From: Deltaproteobacteria bacterium
Lineage (GTDB): Bacteria > Myxococcota > Kuafuiibacteriia > Kuafuiibacteriales > Kuafuiibacteriaceae
Reading direction: 5' to 3'
DNA length: 61,183 nucleotides
Assembly: GCA_011526105.1 (NCBI GenBank)
Contig: WYAZ01000126.1
Span: 1 to 61,183 of the forward strand
Shown here: piece after piece, positions 34,771 through 43,267 of the stretch
Position numbering within the stretch: the stretch's first letter is position 1
Layout: each line of letters starts with the position of its first letter
The notes under the pieces: generated by a model
What the model was told of the DNA's origin: nothing
Database searches by the model: none
The model's input: only the letters and a program-made list of their open reading frames with translations
Translations under genes and position numbers: made by a program

Positions 34771-36116
34771 TCAGTTCGGGGGCCGAAGGGACACCAGCCA
34801 GGCTCCGTCGCTCTCACCCCGGTCTGGGCGACTCACGAGCAGATGGGGCCCCACTGGTGCGCCGACCGCCGCCCCCGACCAAGGGGCCACGTAGTCGCGG
34901 CAGACCCCGGTTCTCTCCGAATAGTGGATGAGGTGATTGGCGGGGTCGAAGAACAAGACACCGGAGCCAAAGTCCGCGGCGGCACGCACACGATCCCCCA
35001 GGCGCACCTTCGAGCTCCACGAGGTCTCTTGGTCCCGAACGTACACGTCACCAATCGGGCGAGTGACGAGCATGGGACCGAGACTTCTCGAGGTCGCGCC
35101 AAATGCGAGGCCCTCGCTGTCGAGGGTCGATAAGCGCTCCTCGCGCAAGGGTTCCGATCGGCTGAACACCAAGATGGACGCGCCTCCGGCGGCGGCAGCG
35201 AAGTAGCGACCTTCCCCCTCCGAGACCGCAAACCCAGCGCTCCTGACCCCACCGCGGTCACCCGGAATGCTTCCAAGCAGGGCCGTCGTGCTGCTGTCGA
35301 CCAAGTAGAGGTCTCCCAAGTCGGTGAGCACGAGACCCTGAGGCTCGCCTCCGGCGCGCAACAGGATGAAGTCGCGAACGACGCCGGGCGCAAACGATGC
35401 AAACCGCGTGAGACCCCGTGGCTCGAGCATGAGTCGTGAGAGCTCGGTGCCACCGAGCCAGAACGTATTGTCATCCTCATGGAAGCCTGCCAGGCCGGCG
35501 AGGCTTTCACCCGCGAGCGCCACGGTGCTCGTCTCGAGAGAAGCGCCGTTCCATTCGAACCAGACCAGCTCGGCTTGGGTGAGCAAGGCGGCCCGGTCTT
35601 GGCTCACCGAGACCACGAGACCCACGCCGTGCGGAAGAGCTCGATACTCGAGCTCCGGGCAGAGCTGCGGCCTTAGGCCCAAGGAACGGACGGGCTCGGT
35701 GAGCTCGCTGCGCTTCCATTCCGACGGCGTGTCGCGAGGGATATGCAGCCAGAAGGCTTCGTGTTCGAGCGCGCCGAGTGTCGTGGTCGGCTCGAGGGGG
35801 CCATTGAAGTCACATTCCCAGGATGCCTCTCCGTCTGCTGCAGCTCCGAGAGTGAGTAAGGGGTGAAGATGGCCCGAACGATCGCAGGCGCCTCGAGCGG
35901 TGACCGAAGAGGGAACTTCGCAGGCTCCTCCAGCGGAAGGGCGCGAAGCACGACGTCGATCTCGGTGCCCTGCTCTACGACGAGGAAGACCGTGCGGGCA
36001 TCTTCAGAGGGTTCCGGAGGTGCGATCCACAGCTCGTTCTCGTCCCCGCAGTTTACGACAGCGGCGAGAACGAGGAGCGGGATGGCCCCGAGCGGACACC
36101 CCCTCCGATGACTCAA
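34771..36116 (-). pseudogene. Frameshifted beta-propeller-like lipoprotein gene
   Basis: The 5' part (from TTG 36116) encodes a lipoprotein signal, LLVLAAVVNC, and about 85 residues ending AIVRAIFTP. The 3' part continues in another frame from LLTLGAAADGEASWEC through to 34771, without its own start. Adding one C to the CCCC run at 35860-35863 would join both into one protein of about 448 residues. The long part has repeated strand patterns (TFWLGGTELSRL, GVLFFDPANHL) suggestive of a beta-propeller. It is either a recently broken gene or a sequence error. The gene lies 7 bases after the M2 peptidase gene in the same operon-like run. Confidence 0.7.
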
Positions 36117-36123
36117 CCTCGTC

Positions 36124-37968
36124 TCACCAGCCGCACTTGCGACCCTTGTTCTGCTCTTCGAGATACTTCATCAGCGGCTGGAAGTATTCGACCAGTGCGC
36201 TGGCATCCATCTCTTTGCTGCCGGTCATGGCCTCGAGCGCCTCGGGCCACGGCTTGCTCTGACCGAGCTTCAACATCGCTTCGAGCTTCTCGCCGGCGGC
36301 GCGGTTTCCGTACACGGAGCACTCGTGCAGCGGGCCCTGATGGCCGGCCGCCTGGCACATGGCTTTGTGGAACTGGAACTGAAGCACGCGCGCCAAGAAG
36401 TATCGCGTGTAGGGCACGTTCGCGGGCACGTGATACTTCGCGCCGGGATCGAAGTCGGCTTCGGTGCGCTCCACCGGCGCCTTGACGCCCTGGTACTTCT
36501 CACGCAGCGCCCACCAAGCCTTGTTGTAGTCCGCCGGCGCGGTCTTTCCGGAGAAGACATCCCATCGCCACTGATCGATCAGCTTTCCAAACGGAAGAAA
36601 CGCGATCTTCTCGAGCGCGTCCTGCATCTGGAGGTTCACGAGGTTCTTCTCGTTCTTGGGGACCTCGCCGAGCACGCCGATCTTCTTCAGGTACGAGGGC
36701 GTGATGCTGAGAGCGACCGCGTCGCCGATGGCCTCGTGAAAGCCGTCGTTCGCGCCGTTCTGAAAGAGCACCGGCAGCGTGTGGTAGTACATGAAGTAGT
36801 AGTGGTGACCGAGCTCGTGATGCACGGTGATGAGGTCCTCGGCGTCGATCTTGATGCACATCTTGAGACGTAGATCGTTCGAGAACGTGACGTCCCAGGC
36901 GCTCGCGTGACACACCACTTTGCGGTCCTTGGGCTGCACGAACATCGAGCGCTCCCAGAACGTGGGCGGGAGCGGGTCGAGGCCCATCGAGGTGAAGAAG
37001 CCTTCTGCGGTCTTCACCATCTTCATGTGATCGAACTTGGCTTTCACGAGGGCCTTGGTGACGTCGATGCTCGCCTGACCTTTGTACGGCTCCACCAAGG
37101 GATAGATCTTCGCCCATTCTTGGGCCCACATGTTGCCGAGCAGGTGCGCGGGGATCATGCCTTCAGGCGCCACCTTGTCCGCGCCGTAGTGCTTCGAGAG
37201 CCTTGCCCGCACCTCACAGTGCAGCTGGTCGTACAGCGGCTTGACCTGGTTCCACAGGCGGTCGGTCTCGGCCTCGAAGGCGTCCGGCGTCATGTCGTAG
37301 TTGGACTTCCAGAGCTCGGCGAGGTTGGCGAAGCCCATCTCTTTGGCGCCCTCGTTGGTGAGCTCGACGAAGCGCTGGTACATGGGTCGCATGGACGGCG
37401 AGATGGTGCGCCATCCCTTCCAGGCCTCGAGTGTGGCCTCATAGTCGCGGCTCTCCGCGAGCACCTTGGAGAGCTGGATGAGGTCACGGCACGGGCCCTT
37501 TTGATCTGCGCCGCAGTATTCGCCCTTTCCGTAGATGCCTTCCATCTTGGCCGCGATCTCGGTGAGCTCCTTGCGCTTGGCGGCGTCGCTGGGCGCGGGC
37601 ATGGTCTGCGAGCGCCGTAAAAGGTCGAGCTGCCGTCGCACCGCGGGGTCGACGTCGATTCCGTTGAAGCGCGTGGCCTCCTTGATGGCCTTCCCGGCGT
37701 ATTCGAGCTGACGTTCATTGGCACGCGCAGCCAGAAGTTCGGTGTCGTCGATGATGTAAGTCGACTTCACCCACTCGGCTCGGCTCCAGTCCGTCCACAG
37801 CTCCTTGAGGTCCTTGTTGACGCGTTCGACGAAAGTCTTCGCTTCGGCGGGGGTCTTGATGGCCGGAGCGGCGTTGGCGTCGTCGCCGGCCCCGCTCTGC
37901 GCCGACGGGCAGCCGAGCGCGAGAGGAAGCGCGAGGAAAGAAGCGGACAGGAGGCTCGTTCGTTTCAT
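36124..37968 (-). CDS. M2-family (ACE-like) peptidyl-dipeptidase lipoprotein
   Basis: About 614 residues from the ATG at 37968, which opens a lipoprotein signal (LLSASFLALPLALGC); earlier frame starts add an implausible Arg-rich leader. The gluzincin motif HHELGHHYYFMYY supplies two His zinc ligands and the catalytic Glu, and GFHEAIGDAVALS the third Glu ligand. LPFGKLIDQWRWDVF is a further M2 signature. The enzyme should release dipeptides from peptide C-termini in the periplasm or at the outer membrane. It heads a run with the broken lipoprotein, the small membrane protein and trhO. Confidence 0.93.
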   Translation of the reverse strand: MKRTSLLSASFLALPLALGCPSAQSGAGDDANAAPAIKTPAEAKTFVERVNKDLKELWTDWSRAEWVKSTYIIDDTELLAARANERQLEYAGKAIKEATRFNGIDVDPAVRRQLDLLRRSQTMPAPSDAAKRKELTEIAAKMEGIYGKGEYCGADQKGPCRDLIQLSKVLAESRDYEATLEAWKGWRTISPSMRPMYQRFVELTNEGAKEMGFANLAELWKSNYDMTPDAFEAETDRLWNQVKPLYDQLHCEVRARLSKHYGADKVAPEGMIPAHLLGNMWAQEWAKIYPLVEPYKGQASIDVTKALVKAKFDHMKMVKTAEGFFTSMGLDPLPPTFWERSMFVQPKDRKVVCHASAWDVTFSNDLRLKMCIKIDAEDLITVHHELGHHYYFMYYHTLPVLFQNGANDGFHEAIGDAVALSITPSYLKKIGVLGEVPKNEKNLVNLQMQDALEKIAFLPFGKLIDQWRWDVFSGKTAPADYNKAWWALREKYQGVKAPVERTEADFDPGAKYHVPANVPYTRYFLARVLQFQFHKAMCQAAGHQGPLHECSVYGNRAAGEKLEAMLKLGQSKPWPEALEAMTGSKEMDASALVEYFQPLMKYLEEQNKGRKCGW

Positions 37969-38078
37969 GGCGCGGACCCTAGGAAGGCCCGCTCCGCTTG
38001 TCACTACCAAAAAACGGAAGACACGCTGAGCCATGTGTCCGTCGCCCGCCTTCTCGTGAGGCGTGTTATGGCTCCGAG

Positions 38079-40634
38079 GTGGCCGATCGCCTCCCCATCG
38101 ACGCGGTGATGCCCGAGATCCTTGCCGCCATGCGGCGCTCTCGCAATCTCGTGCTTCGCGCACCGCCCGGTGCCGGAAAGACCACGCGCGTCGGCCCCGC
38201 GATGCTGGACGCCAAGCTGGTCGGCCCCAAAGAACGCATCCTCATGCTCGAGCCTCGCCGCGTGGCCGCCCGAGCGGCCGCTCGCCGTATCGCGGAAGAG
38301 CGCAAGGGCCGAGTTGGGGATGAGATCGGGTATCAGGTTCGCTTCGATGACAAGACGAGTACACGCACCCGCTTTGCCATCCTCACCGAGGGGCTGTTGA
38401 CCAAGAAGCTCGAATCCGATCCCACGCTCGAAGGGGTGGGCGCCGTGCTGCTCGATGAGTTTCACGAACGCTCGGTGCACGCGGATCTCGCGTTGGCCTT
38501 TCTGCGCGAGGTGCAAGAGACCTTGCGGCCCGAGCTTCGTATCGTCGTCATGTCCGCGACGCTCGAGGCGGGGCCCATCGCAGAGTTTCTCGGTGGAGCG
38601 GAGATCGTCGACACTCCAGGACGGATCTTCCCGGTGCGGACGACCTTCATCGATGCGACCGACGACCGTCGCATCGAAGCGCGTGTAGTCTCCGGCGTGC
38701 GGCAGCTCGTGACCGAGGACGACGATGGTGGGGATATTCTCGTCTTCCTGCCGGGGGTGGGGGAGATTCGTCGCAGCCAAGAGGCGTTGGAGCAGAGCTT
38801 TGAGCAGCGCTTTCTCGTCTGCCCGCTCTACGGCGATCTTTCGCCGGACGAGCAGGACCGCGCGCTCAAACCCGGCAAGAAGCGCAAGGTCGTTCTGGCC
38901 ACCAACGTCGCTGAGACCTCGCTCACCATCGAAGGCGTCAGCGCCGTAGTGGACACCGGGCTCGTCAAACGCATCTTCCACGACCCTGCACGCGGCATCG
39001 ATCGCCTCGAGCTCGGTCGCATCAGCCGCGCCAGCGCGGATCAACGGCGCGGACGTGCCGGTCGTACCGGTCCGGGCCGCTGTCTGAGGTTGTGGACGGA
39101 GCCCGAGGACCGGCGGCTCGTGCCTCACGATGAGCCGGAGCTGATGCGGGTTGATCTCGCGCCGGTCTTGCTCGATGTGCTCGGCTGGGGTGCGCGTGAT
39201 CCGGCCGAGTTCGAGTGGTTCGAGCCTCCGCCCAAGGCTTCCTTGGAGCGGGCGCTTCAGCTGCTACGGATCCTGGGGGCGATCGAGACCCACGGCTTCC
39301 GACTCACCCCGCACGGCGAATTGCTGCGTCGGTTTCCGCTTCACCCTCGGCTCACCACCGTGCTCGTGCGCGCGCACAAACTGGGAGTGGTGCGCGAGGC
39401 GGCGCTGGTGGCGGCGCTGCTCTCTGAGCGCGATCTGGTCCGCCGTTCGAACGACCCGTTTCGCGCGAGCATCGAAGCCGAAGGCCCCTCGGACCCACTT
39501 CATCGCCGCGACTTGTATCTCGAGCTCGAAGCGAGCGGCTTCTCGCGTTCGCTCGCGGGGCGACTGAACCTCGATCTCGGGGCGGCACGCACGGTGCGAG
39601 ATGTGGAGCGCCGCCTCATTGATCTCGTTCGGCGCGAGATGGGTGAGGCGCCGGAGCCCAAGGGTGACACGGAGGTCTTGCTCCGGCGGGCGCTGCTCGC
39701 GGGATTTGCGGACCGCGTCGCCAAGCGCCGAGAGCCGGGCTCGAGCCGGCTGCTCATGTCCTCGGGGCGAGGCGGCGAGCTCGCGCGCGAGAGCGTGGTG
39801 CGGACCGCGCCGCTGATGGTGGCCATCGAGCTCGATGACTCCTCGCGCGCCGGCGTCGGGACGGCGGACACACTCGTGCGGCAAGCGAGCGCGGTGGAAG
39901 AAGCCTGGCTGTCTGAGACGGGGATCATCGAAGAGATCGCACGAGTGCGATGGAACGACACACGAGAGGCGGCCGAGGCGGTGCTCGAACGGCGTTACGG
40001 TGCGTTGGTGCTCGCGGAGAAGCGCGACCCAGACGCGGACCCGGTCGAGCTCGCGCGTGTTCTAGCCGAGGTCGCGCAGCCGAAGTTGCTCGAGATGATC
40101 GGTGAGGACGCACATCAGATCTTGCTGCGCTTCGAGCTCATTCGAAAGCACGTGCCCGACCTCGGCATCGAGGGCATCGAGGTGGGGACGCTTCTGCCGA
40201 AGCTGTGCCTCGGGCTCAAGTCGCTCGCGGAGCTGCGCAAGCTCGACTTCGGTGCCGCCATCAAGAACGCTGTGGGATACGGCACTTGGCAAAAGCTCGA
40301 GAGCCTCGCCCCCGAACGCATCGAAGTGCCGAGCGGGAGCCAGATCAAGCTGCGTTACGAGCATGATGGACCACCGGTCTTGTCGGTTCGCTTGCAGGAG
40401 GTCTTTGGTTTGGAGAAGACCCCAAAAGTGGCGAACGGCCGGGTGGCGGTGAAGATGGAGTTGCTCGCGCCGAACATGCGCCCGGTGCAGGTCACGCAGG
40501 ATCTCGAGAGCTTTTGGGCGCGCGCTTATGTGGAGGTCCGAAAGGACATGCGCGCGCGTTATCCGCGCCACGCCTGGCCCGAGGATGGTCGCACCGCACC
40601 TCCGCAGCGCAGACCGGCGCGGCGCAAGCGCTGA
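38079..40634 (+). CDS. hrpB: ATP-dependent RNA helicase HrpB
   Basis: About 851 residues from a GTG at 38079, where homology begins (DRLPIDAVMPEI); upstream codons look non-coding. DEAH/RHA helicase motifs are present: APPGAGKTT (I), LLDEFHER in place of DEAH (II), VMSATLE (III), VLATNVAETSLTIEGV (V) and QRRGRAGRTGPG (VI). The C-terminal HA2 and HrpB-specific regions extend to the end (DGPPVLSVRLQEVFG). Substrate RNAs in bacteria are poorly known. It is convergent with pcm. Confidence 0.95.
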   Translation: MADRLPIDAVMPEILAAMRRSRNLVLRAPPGAGKTTRVGPAMLDAKLVGPKERILMLEPRRVAARAAARRIAEERKGRVGDEIGYQVRFDDKTSTRTRFAILTEGLLTKKLESDPTLEGVGAVLLDEFHERSVHADLALAFLREVQETLRPELRIVVMSATLEAGPIAEFLGGAEIVDTPGRIFPVRTTFIDATDDRRIEARVVSGVRQLVTEDDDGGDILVFLPGVGEIRRSQEALEQSFEQRFLVCPLYGDLSPDEQDRALKPGKKRKVVLATNVAETSLTIEGVSAVVDTGLVKRIFHDPARGIDRLELGRISRASADQRRGRAGRTGPGRCLRLWTEPEDRRLVPHDEPELMRVDLAPVLLDVLGWGARDPAEFEWFEPPPKASLERALQLLRILGAIETHGFRLTPHGELLRRFPLHPRLTTVLVRAHKLGVVREAALVAALLSERDLVRRSNDPFRASIEAEGPSDPLHRRDLYLELEASGFSRSLAGRLNLDLGAARTVRDVERRLIDLVRREMGEAPEPKGDTEVLLRRALLAGFADRVAKRREPGSSRLLMSSGRGGELARESVVRTAPLMVAIELDDSSRAGVGTADTLVRQASAVEEAWLSETGIIEEIARVRWNDTREAAEAVLERRYGALVLAEKRDPDADPVELARVLAEVAQPKLLEMIGEDAHQILLRFELIRKHVPDLGIEGIEVGTLLPKLCLGLKSLAELRKLDFGAAIKNAVGYGTWQKLESLAPERIEVPSGSQIKLRYEHDGPPVLSVRLQEVFGLEKTPKVANGRVAVKMELLAPNMRPVQVTQDLESFWARAYVEVRKDMRARYPRHAWPEDGRTAPPQRRPARRKR

Positions 40635-40667
40635 GTCTCGGTCTTTCCTCGCTCCCCATGGTCGATC

Positions 40668-41384
40668 TCATGGCTGCTTCTGGACTTCGCCGGTCATGGG
40701 CACGAACCGCACGCCGAAGACTCGCCGCTCCTCGTAGCCGGTGCGCGTGCGCTCGATGACGCGGAGCTCCTGCTCTTTTCCGCCGACTGGGAGCACCATA
40801 CGAGCGCCGATCGCGAGCTGTTCGAGCAGTGGCTCCGGGATGCGCTCGGGCGCGGCGGTCACGATGATGCCATCGAAAGGCGCGTGTTTCGGGAGGCCGC
40901 GGTAACCATCGCCGGCGATGACCTTTACGTTCTTGTAGCCGAGACGTTCGAGATCGAGCTTGGCGCGCTTGGCCAGCGGCTCGACGATCTCGATGGAGTA
41001 GACCTCGCGGCAGAGCTCGGCCAGCACCGCCGCTTGGTATCCGGAGCCCGTGCCGATCTCGAGGACCCGATGACTCGGTTTCGGGGCCAGCAGCTCGGTC
41101 ATCGCGGCCACGATGTACGGCTGGGAGATGGTCTGGCCGTGTCCGATGGGCAGAGGTCGGTCTTCGTAGGCCGACGCACGCTGTTCGGAAGGCACGAACT
41201 GATGGCGGGGCACCTTGCGCATCGCGGCCAACACGCGTGGGTCAGTGATGCCCCGGCGTTCGAGCTGACGCTCGACCATCTGGCGGCGTTCGGGGGTGCG
41301 CTCGGCGCTGTCCTGGGCGGCCGCCCGAGTCGAGAGAGCCAGCACGCCCGCGACGAGCGTGAAGCAGCCGAACCAGGACCTCAC
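40668..41384 (-). CDS. pcm: Protein-L-isoaspartate O-methyltransferase, exported form
   Basis: About 238 residues from the GTG at 41384. The opening VRSWFGCFTLVAGVLALSTRAAAQ is a signal peptide, so this copy is probably periplasmic, unlike the cytosolic E. coli enzyme. The methyltransferase part has QTISQPYIVAAMTELL (isoaspartate site), the SAM motif LEIGTGSGYQAAVLA and IIVTAAPERIPEPLLEQL. It repairs isoaspartyl residues using SAM; how SAM would be supplied outside the cytosol is unclear. It lies 23 bases downstream of the Rieske gene, in the same direction. Confidence 0.92.
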   Translation of the reverse strand: MRSWFGCFTLVAGVLALSTRAAAQDSAERTPERRQMVERQLERRGITDPRVLAAMRKVPRHQFVPSEQRASAYEDRPLPIGHGQTISQPYIVAAMTELLAPKPSHRVLEIGTGSGYQAAVLAELCREVYSIEIVEPLAKRAKLDLERLGYKNVKVIAGDGYRGLPKHAPFDGIIVTAAPERIPEPLLEQLAIGARMVLPVGGKEQELRVIERTRTGYEERRVFGVRFVPMTGEVQKQP

Positions 41385-41407
41385 CTGAGCATCATACACG
41401 CCGGGGC

Positions 41408-41767
41408 TCACTCGAGCTTCAGCGCGTCGCCTTCCACGGTGAGCTTGTGGCTGGTCACGGGCGCCGGCTGTTGCCCGAGCCCGATGAGCTTGTGCGTCCA
41501 CTTCGGGGTCTTCACGCCGAGCACACCATTGACCCAGTCGAGGTTGGCCCCGGTGCAGATGTCGAAACGAGAGCCGTGAAACGGGCACGTGATGGTGCCG
41601 TCCTGGACGCGGCCGCCCGCCAGCGGAAGCCCGAGATGCGGGCAGCGGTTCTCGACCGCGTAGTAATCGGCGCCCACCTTTGTGAGCACGTACGACTTCC
41701 CGTTGTGCTGAACCTTGGTGACCGCACCTTCTTTGACGTCTTGGATGCTTGCGATCTTAGAGCTCAT
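41408..41767 (-). CDS. Rieske-type [2Fe-2S] ferredoxin, start codon inside a MITE
   Basis: The 119-residue protein is a small Rieske ferredoxin. Cluster ligands are Cys42/His44 (RCPHLG) and Cys61/His64 (CPFHGSRFD). It would serve as electron carrier for an oxygenase or reductase, none of which is adjacent. The ATG at 41767 and the first three codons lie within the right-hand inverted repeat of MITE copy C, and so does a GGAGG Shine-Dalgarno seven bases upstream. No other in-frame start gives a complete Rieske fold with a ribosome site. The pcm gene follows by 23 bases. Confidence 0.9.
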   Translation of the reverse strand: MSSKIASIQDVKEGAVTKVQHNGKSYVLTKVGADYYAVENRCPHLGLPLAGGRVQDGTITCPFHGSRFDICTGANLDWVNGVLGVKTPKWTHKLIGLGQQPAPVTSHKLTVEGDALKLE

Positions 41768-41922
41768 CTCAAAACCTCCGACCGAGCGAGACGGCCGAGA
41801 CGCGAGGGGCGCAAGGCGGGCCGACAAACGCGCTATCCCTCGATAACGCGAGGAGGACCAACACCGCGCACCGACGCGGATCGGCCGAAATCGCGACCGA
41901 GGGGGTTTTGAGGTGAGCTCTA
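41758..41922. repeat. MITE-like palindrome, copy C (165 bp)
   Basis: It begins TAGAGCTCATCTCAAAACC and ends GGTTTTGAGGTGAGCTCTA, with CTAG at the right flank and TTAG at the left. It is the same length as copy B and nearly identical inside. The left 10 bases overlap the coding start of the Rieske gene, read on the minus strand. Confidence 0.88.
41775..41779 (-). promoter_or_regulatory. Shine-Dalgarno of the Rieske gene, located in MITE copy C
   Basis: GGAGG on the minus strand, seven bases before the ATG at 41767. Both lie inside the MITE terminus. The corresponding position in copy B reads GGGGG, so the A may be a base change that improved the site; copy E also has GGAGG. Confidence 0.7.
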
Positions 41923-41978
41923 GACATGCGGCGCACCCTAGGGCGTTGCTGCGCGCGGGGCAAGCGAGCCGGGTCGGT

Positions 41979-43113
41979 TCAGAGCATTTGCGAGAAGAAC
42001 AGCCACGCTCCGGCCGCGCATAGGACCGCCACCGGGAGCGTGGTGACCCAGGCCAGCGAGATCTGGGCGATGACGTCCCAGCGTGCCTGCCTCGTCGCCG
42101 CGCCCAAGCCGAACAGAGCGCCGCAGGAGACGTGGGTGGTCGAGACCGGCAATCCAAGACGCGAAGCACCCAGCACCAAGAGCGCGGTCACGAAGTTTGC
42201 AGTGAAGCCTTGGCCTGCATTCATGGTGGTGATGCGGGTGGACATGGTCTGCGCGACGCGTCGCGCGCTCAAAAGACCGCCGATCGCCATCGCGACCGCC
42301 ACCATCCACAAGCCAGAGCTGAGCCCCAGAGCCCGCGCGCCGATGAGGAGGGCCACGATCTTGGGCGCGTCGTTCAGCCCTCGCGCAAAACTCATCGCTC
42401 CCGCGCTCGCGTAATGAGCGATGTCGAGTGCGTGCTGTGCGTTGAGTCCCACGACCGTACCTTCATAGCGGCGGACGATCGAAGCCTGCGCTCCCACCGC
42501 GATCTCGAAAGGGAGGGCGCGTGCGAGCGCGGGGGTGATCTCGAGCGGACCCGGGCCATCGACGAGCCCGGGCGGTGCGGCTAGAACTGGCGCAAACCGT
42601 CCTGCGACGGCGACGGCCGAGGTCTCGGTGACGCCGAGCCGGAGGCGAAGCCACCGAAGCGCGGGATAGAGCGCGAAGGCAAATAGCAGCGCGAGCGCGG
42701 GCCCGAGCAACAGCGGAAAGAAGAAGCTGCTCCAGAGCTGAGTCCATCTCACCTCTCCGGCCGCCGCAACCCAGCCTGCGCCCACCAACGCGCCTGTGAT
42801 CGCGTGTGTGGTCGAGACGGGACACTAGGGCCACGGTGGCGGCAGCGCCAAAGCCGACCGCCGCGAGAAAAACGGGATCCTGCGTGACCCCGTCCGGCAC
42901 GAGCCCTTTGCCACCAGAACTCTGCACCAATGTCTCTCCCAGGCCCACCGCTGCGAGCGAGCCCGCCAGGGTGGTCACGGTGGCCCAGGTCAGCGCTCGG
43001 CGATAACTCGCCGTCCCGCTCCCGTAGAGGGTCGCAACGCCCTTGAAATTGTCGTTGGCTCCGTTGGTGTAGGCGAGAAAAACGGTCGCGGAGATGAGGA
43101 AGCCAATCAGCAT
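41979..43113 (-). pseudogene. PiT-family phosphate permease gene, frameshifted
   Basis: The N-terminal part (ATG 43113) reads MLIGFLISATVFLAYTNGANDNFKG, the first PiT signature, and runs to GFGAAATVALVS. From about 42820 the match moves to another frame: PVSTTHAITGALVGAGWV continuing to SFARGLNDAPKIV and LPVSTTHVSCGALFG, the second signature set. One inserted base, or a small out-of-frame deletion, at 42819-42826 explains it. An intact gene would encode an inorganic phosphate (with H+ or Na+) transporter of about 380 residues. It is either inactive, a sequence error or rescued by frameshifting. No PhoU-like partner is adjacent. Confidence 0.75.
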
Positions 43114-43267
43114 TAAATGGGGGCTCGCCTCGATCCGTAGCGCAGGCCCTGCGGGCGAGCAAACCGCGCCGTGACACGGATGCCTCACTCGTCAAACCCG
43201 CCAGGCCCGGCGTTTCTCGGCCGATCGGCGGATGTGCGGGCCCGGGTCAACCGCCGACCATGCCAGC

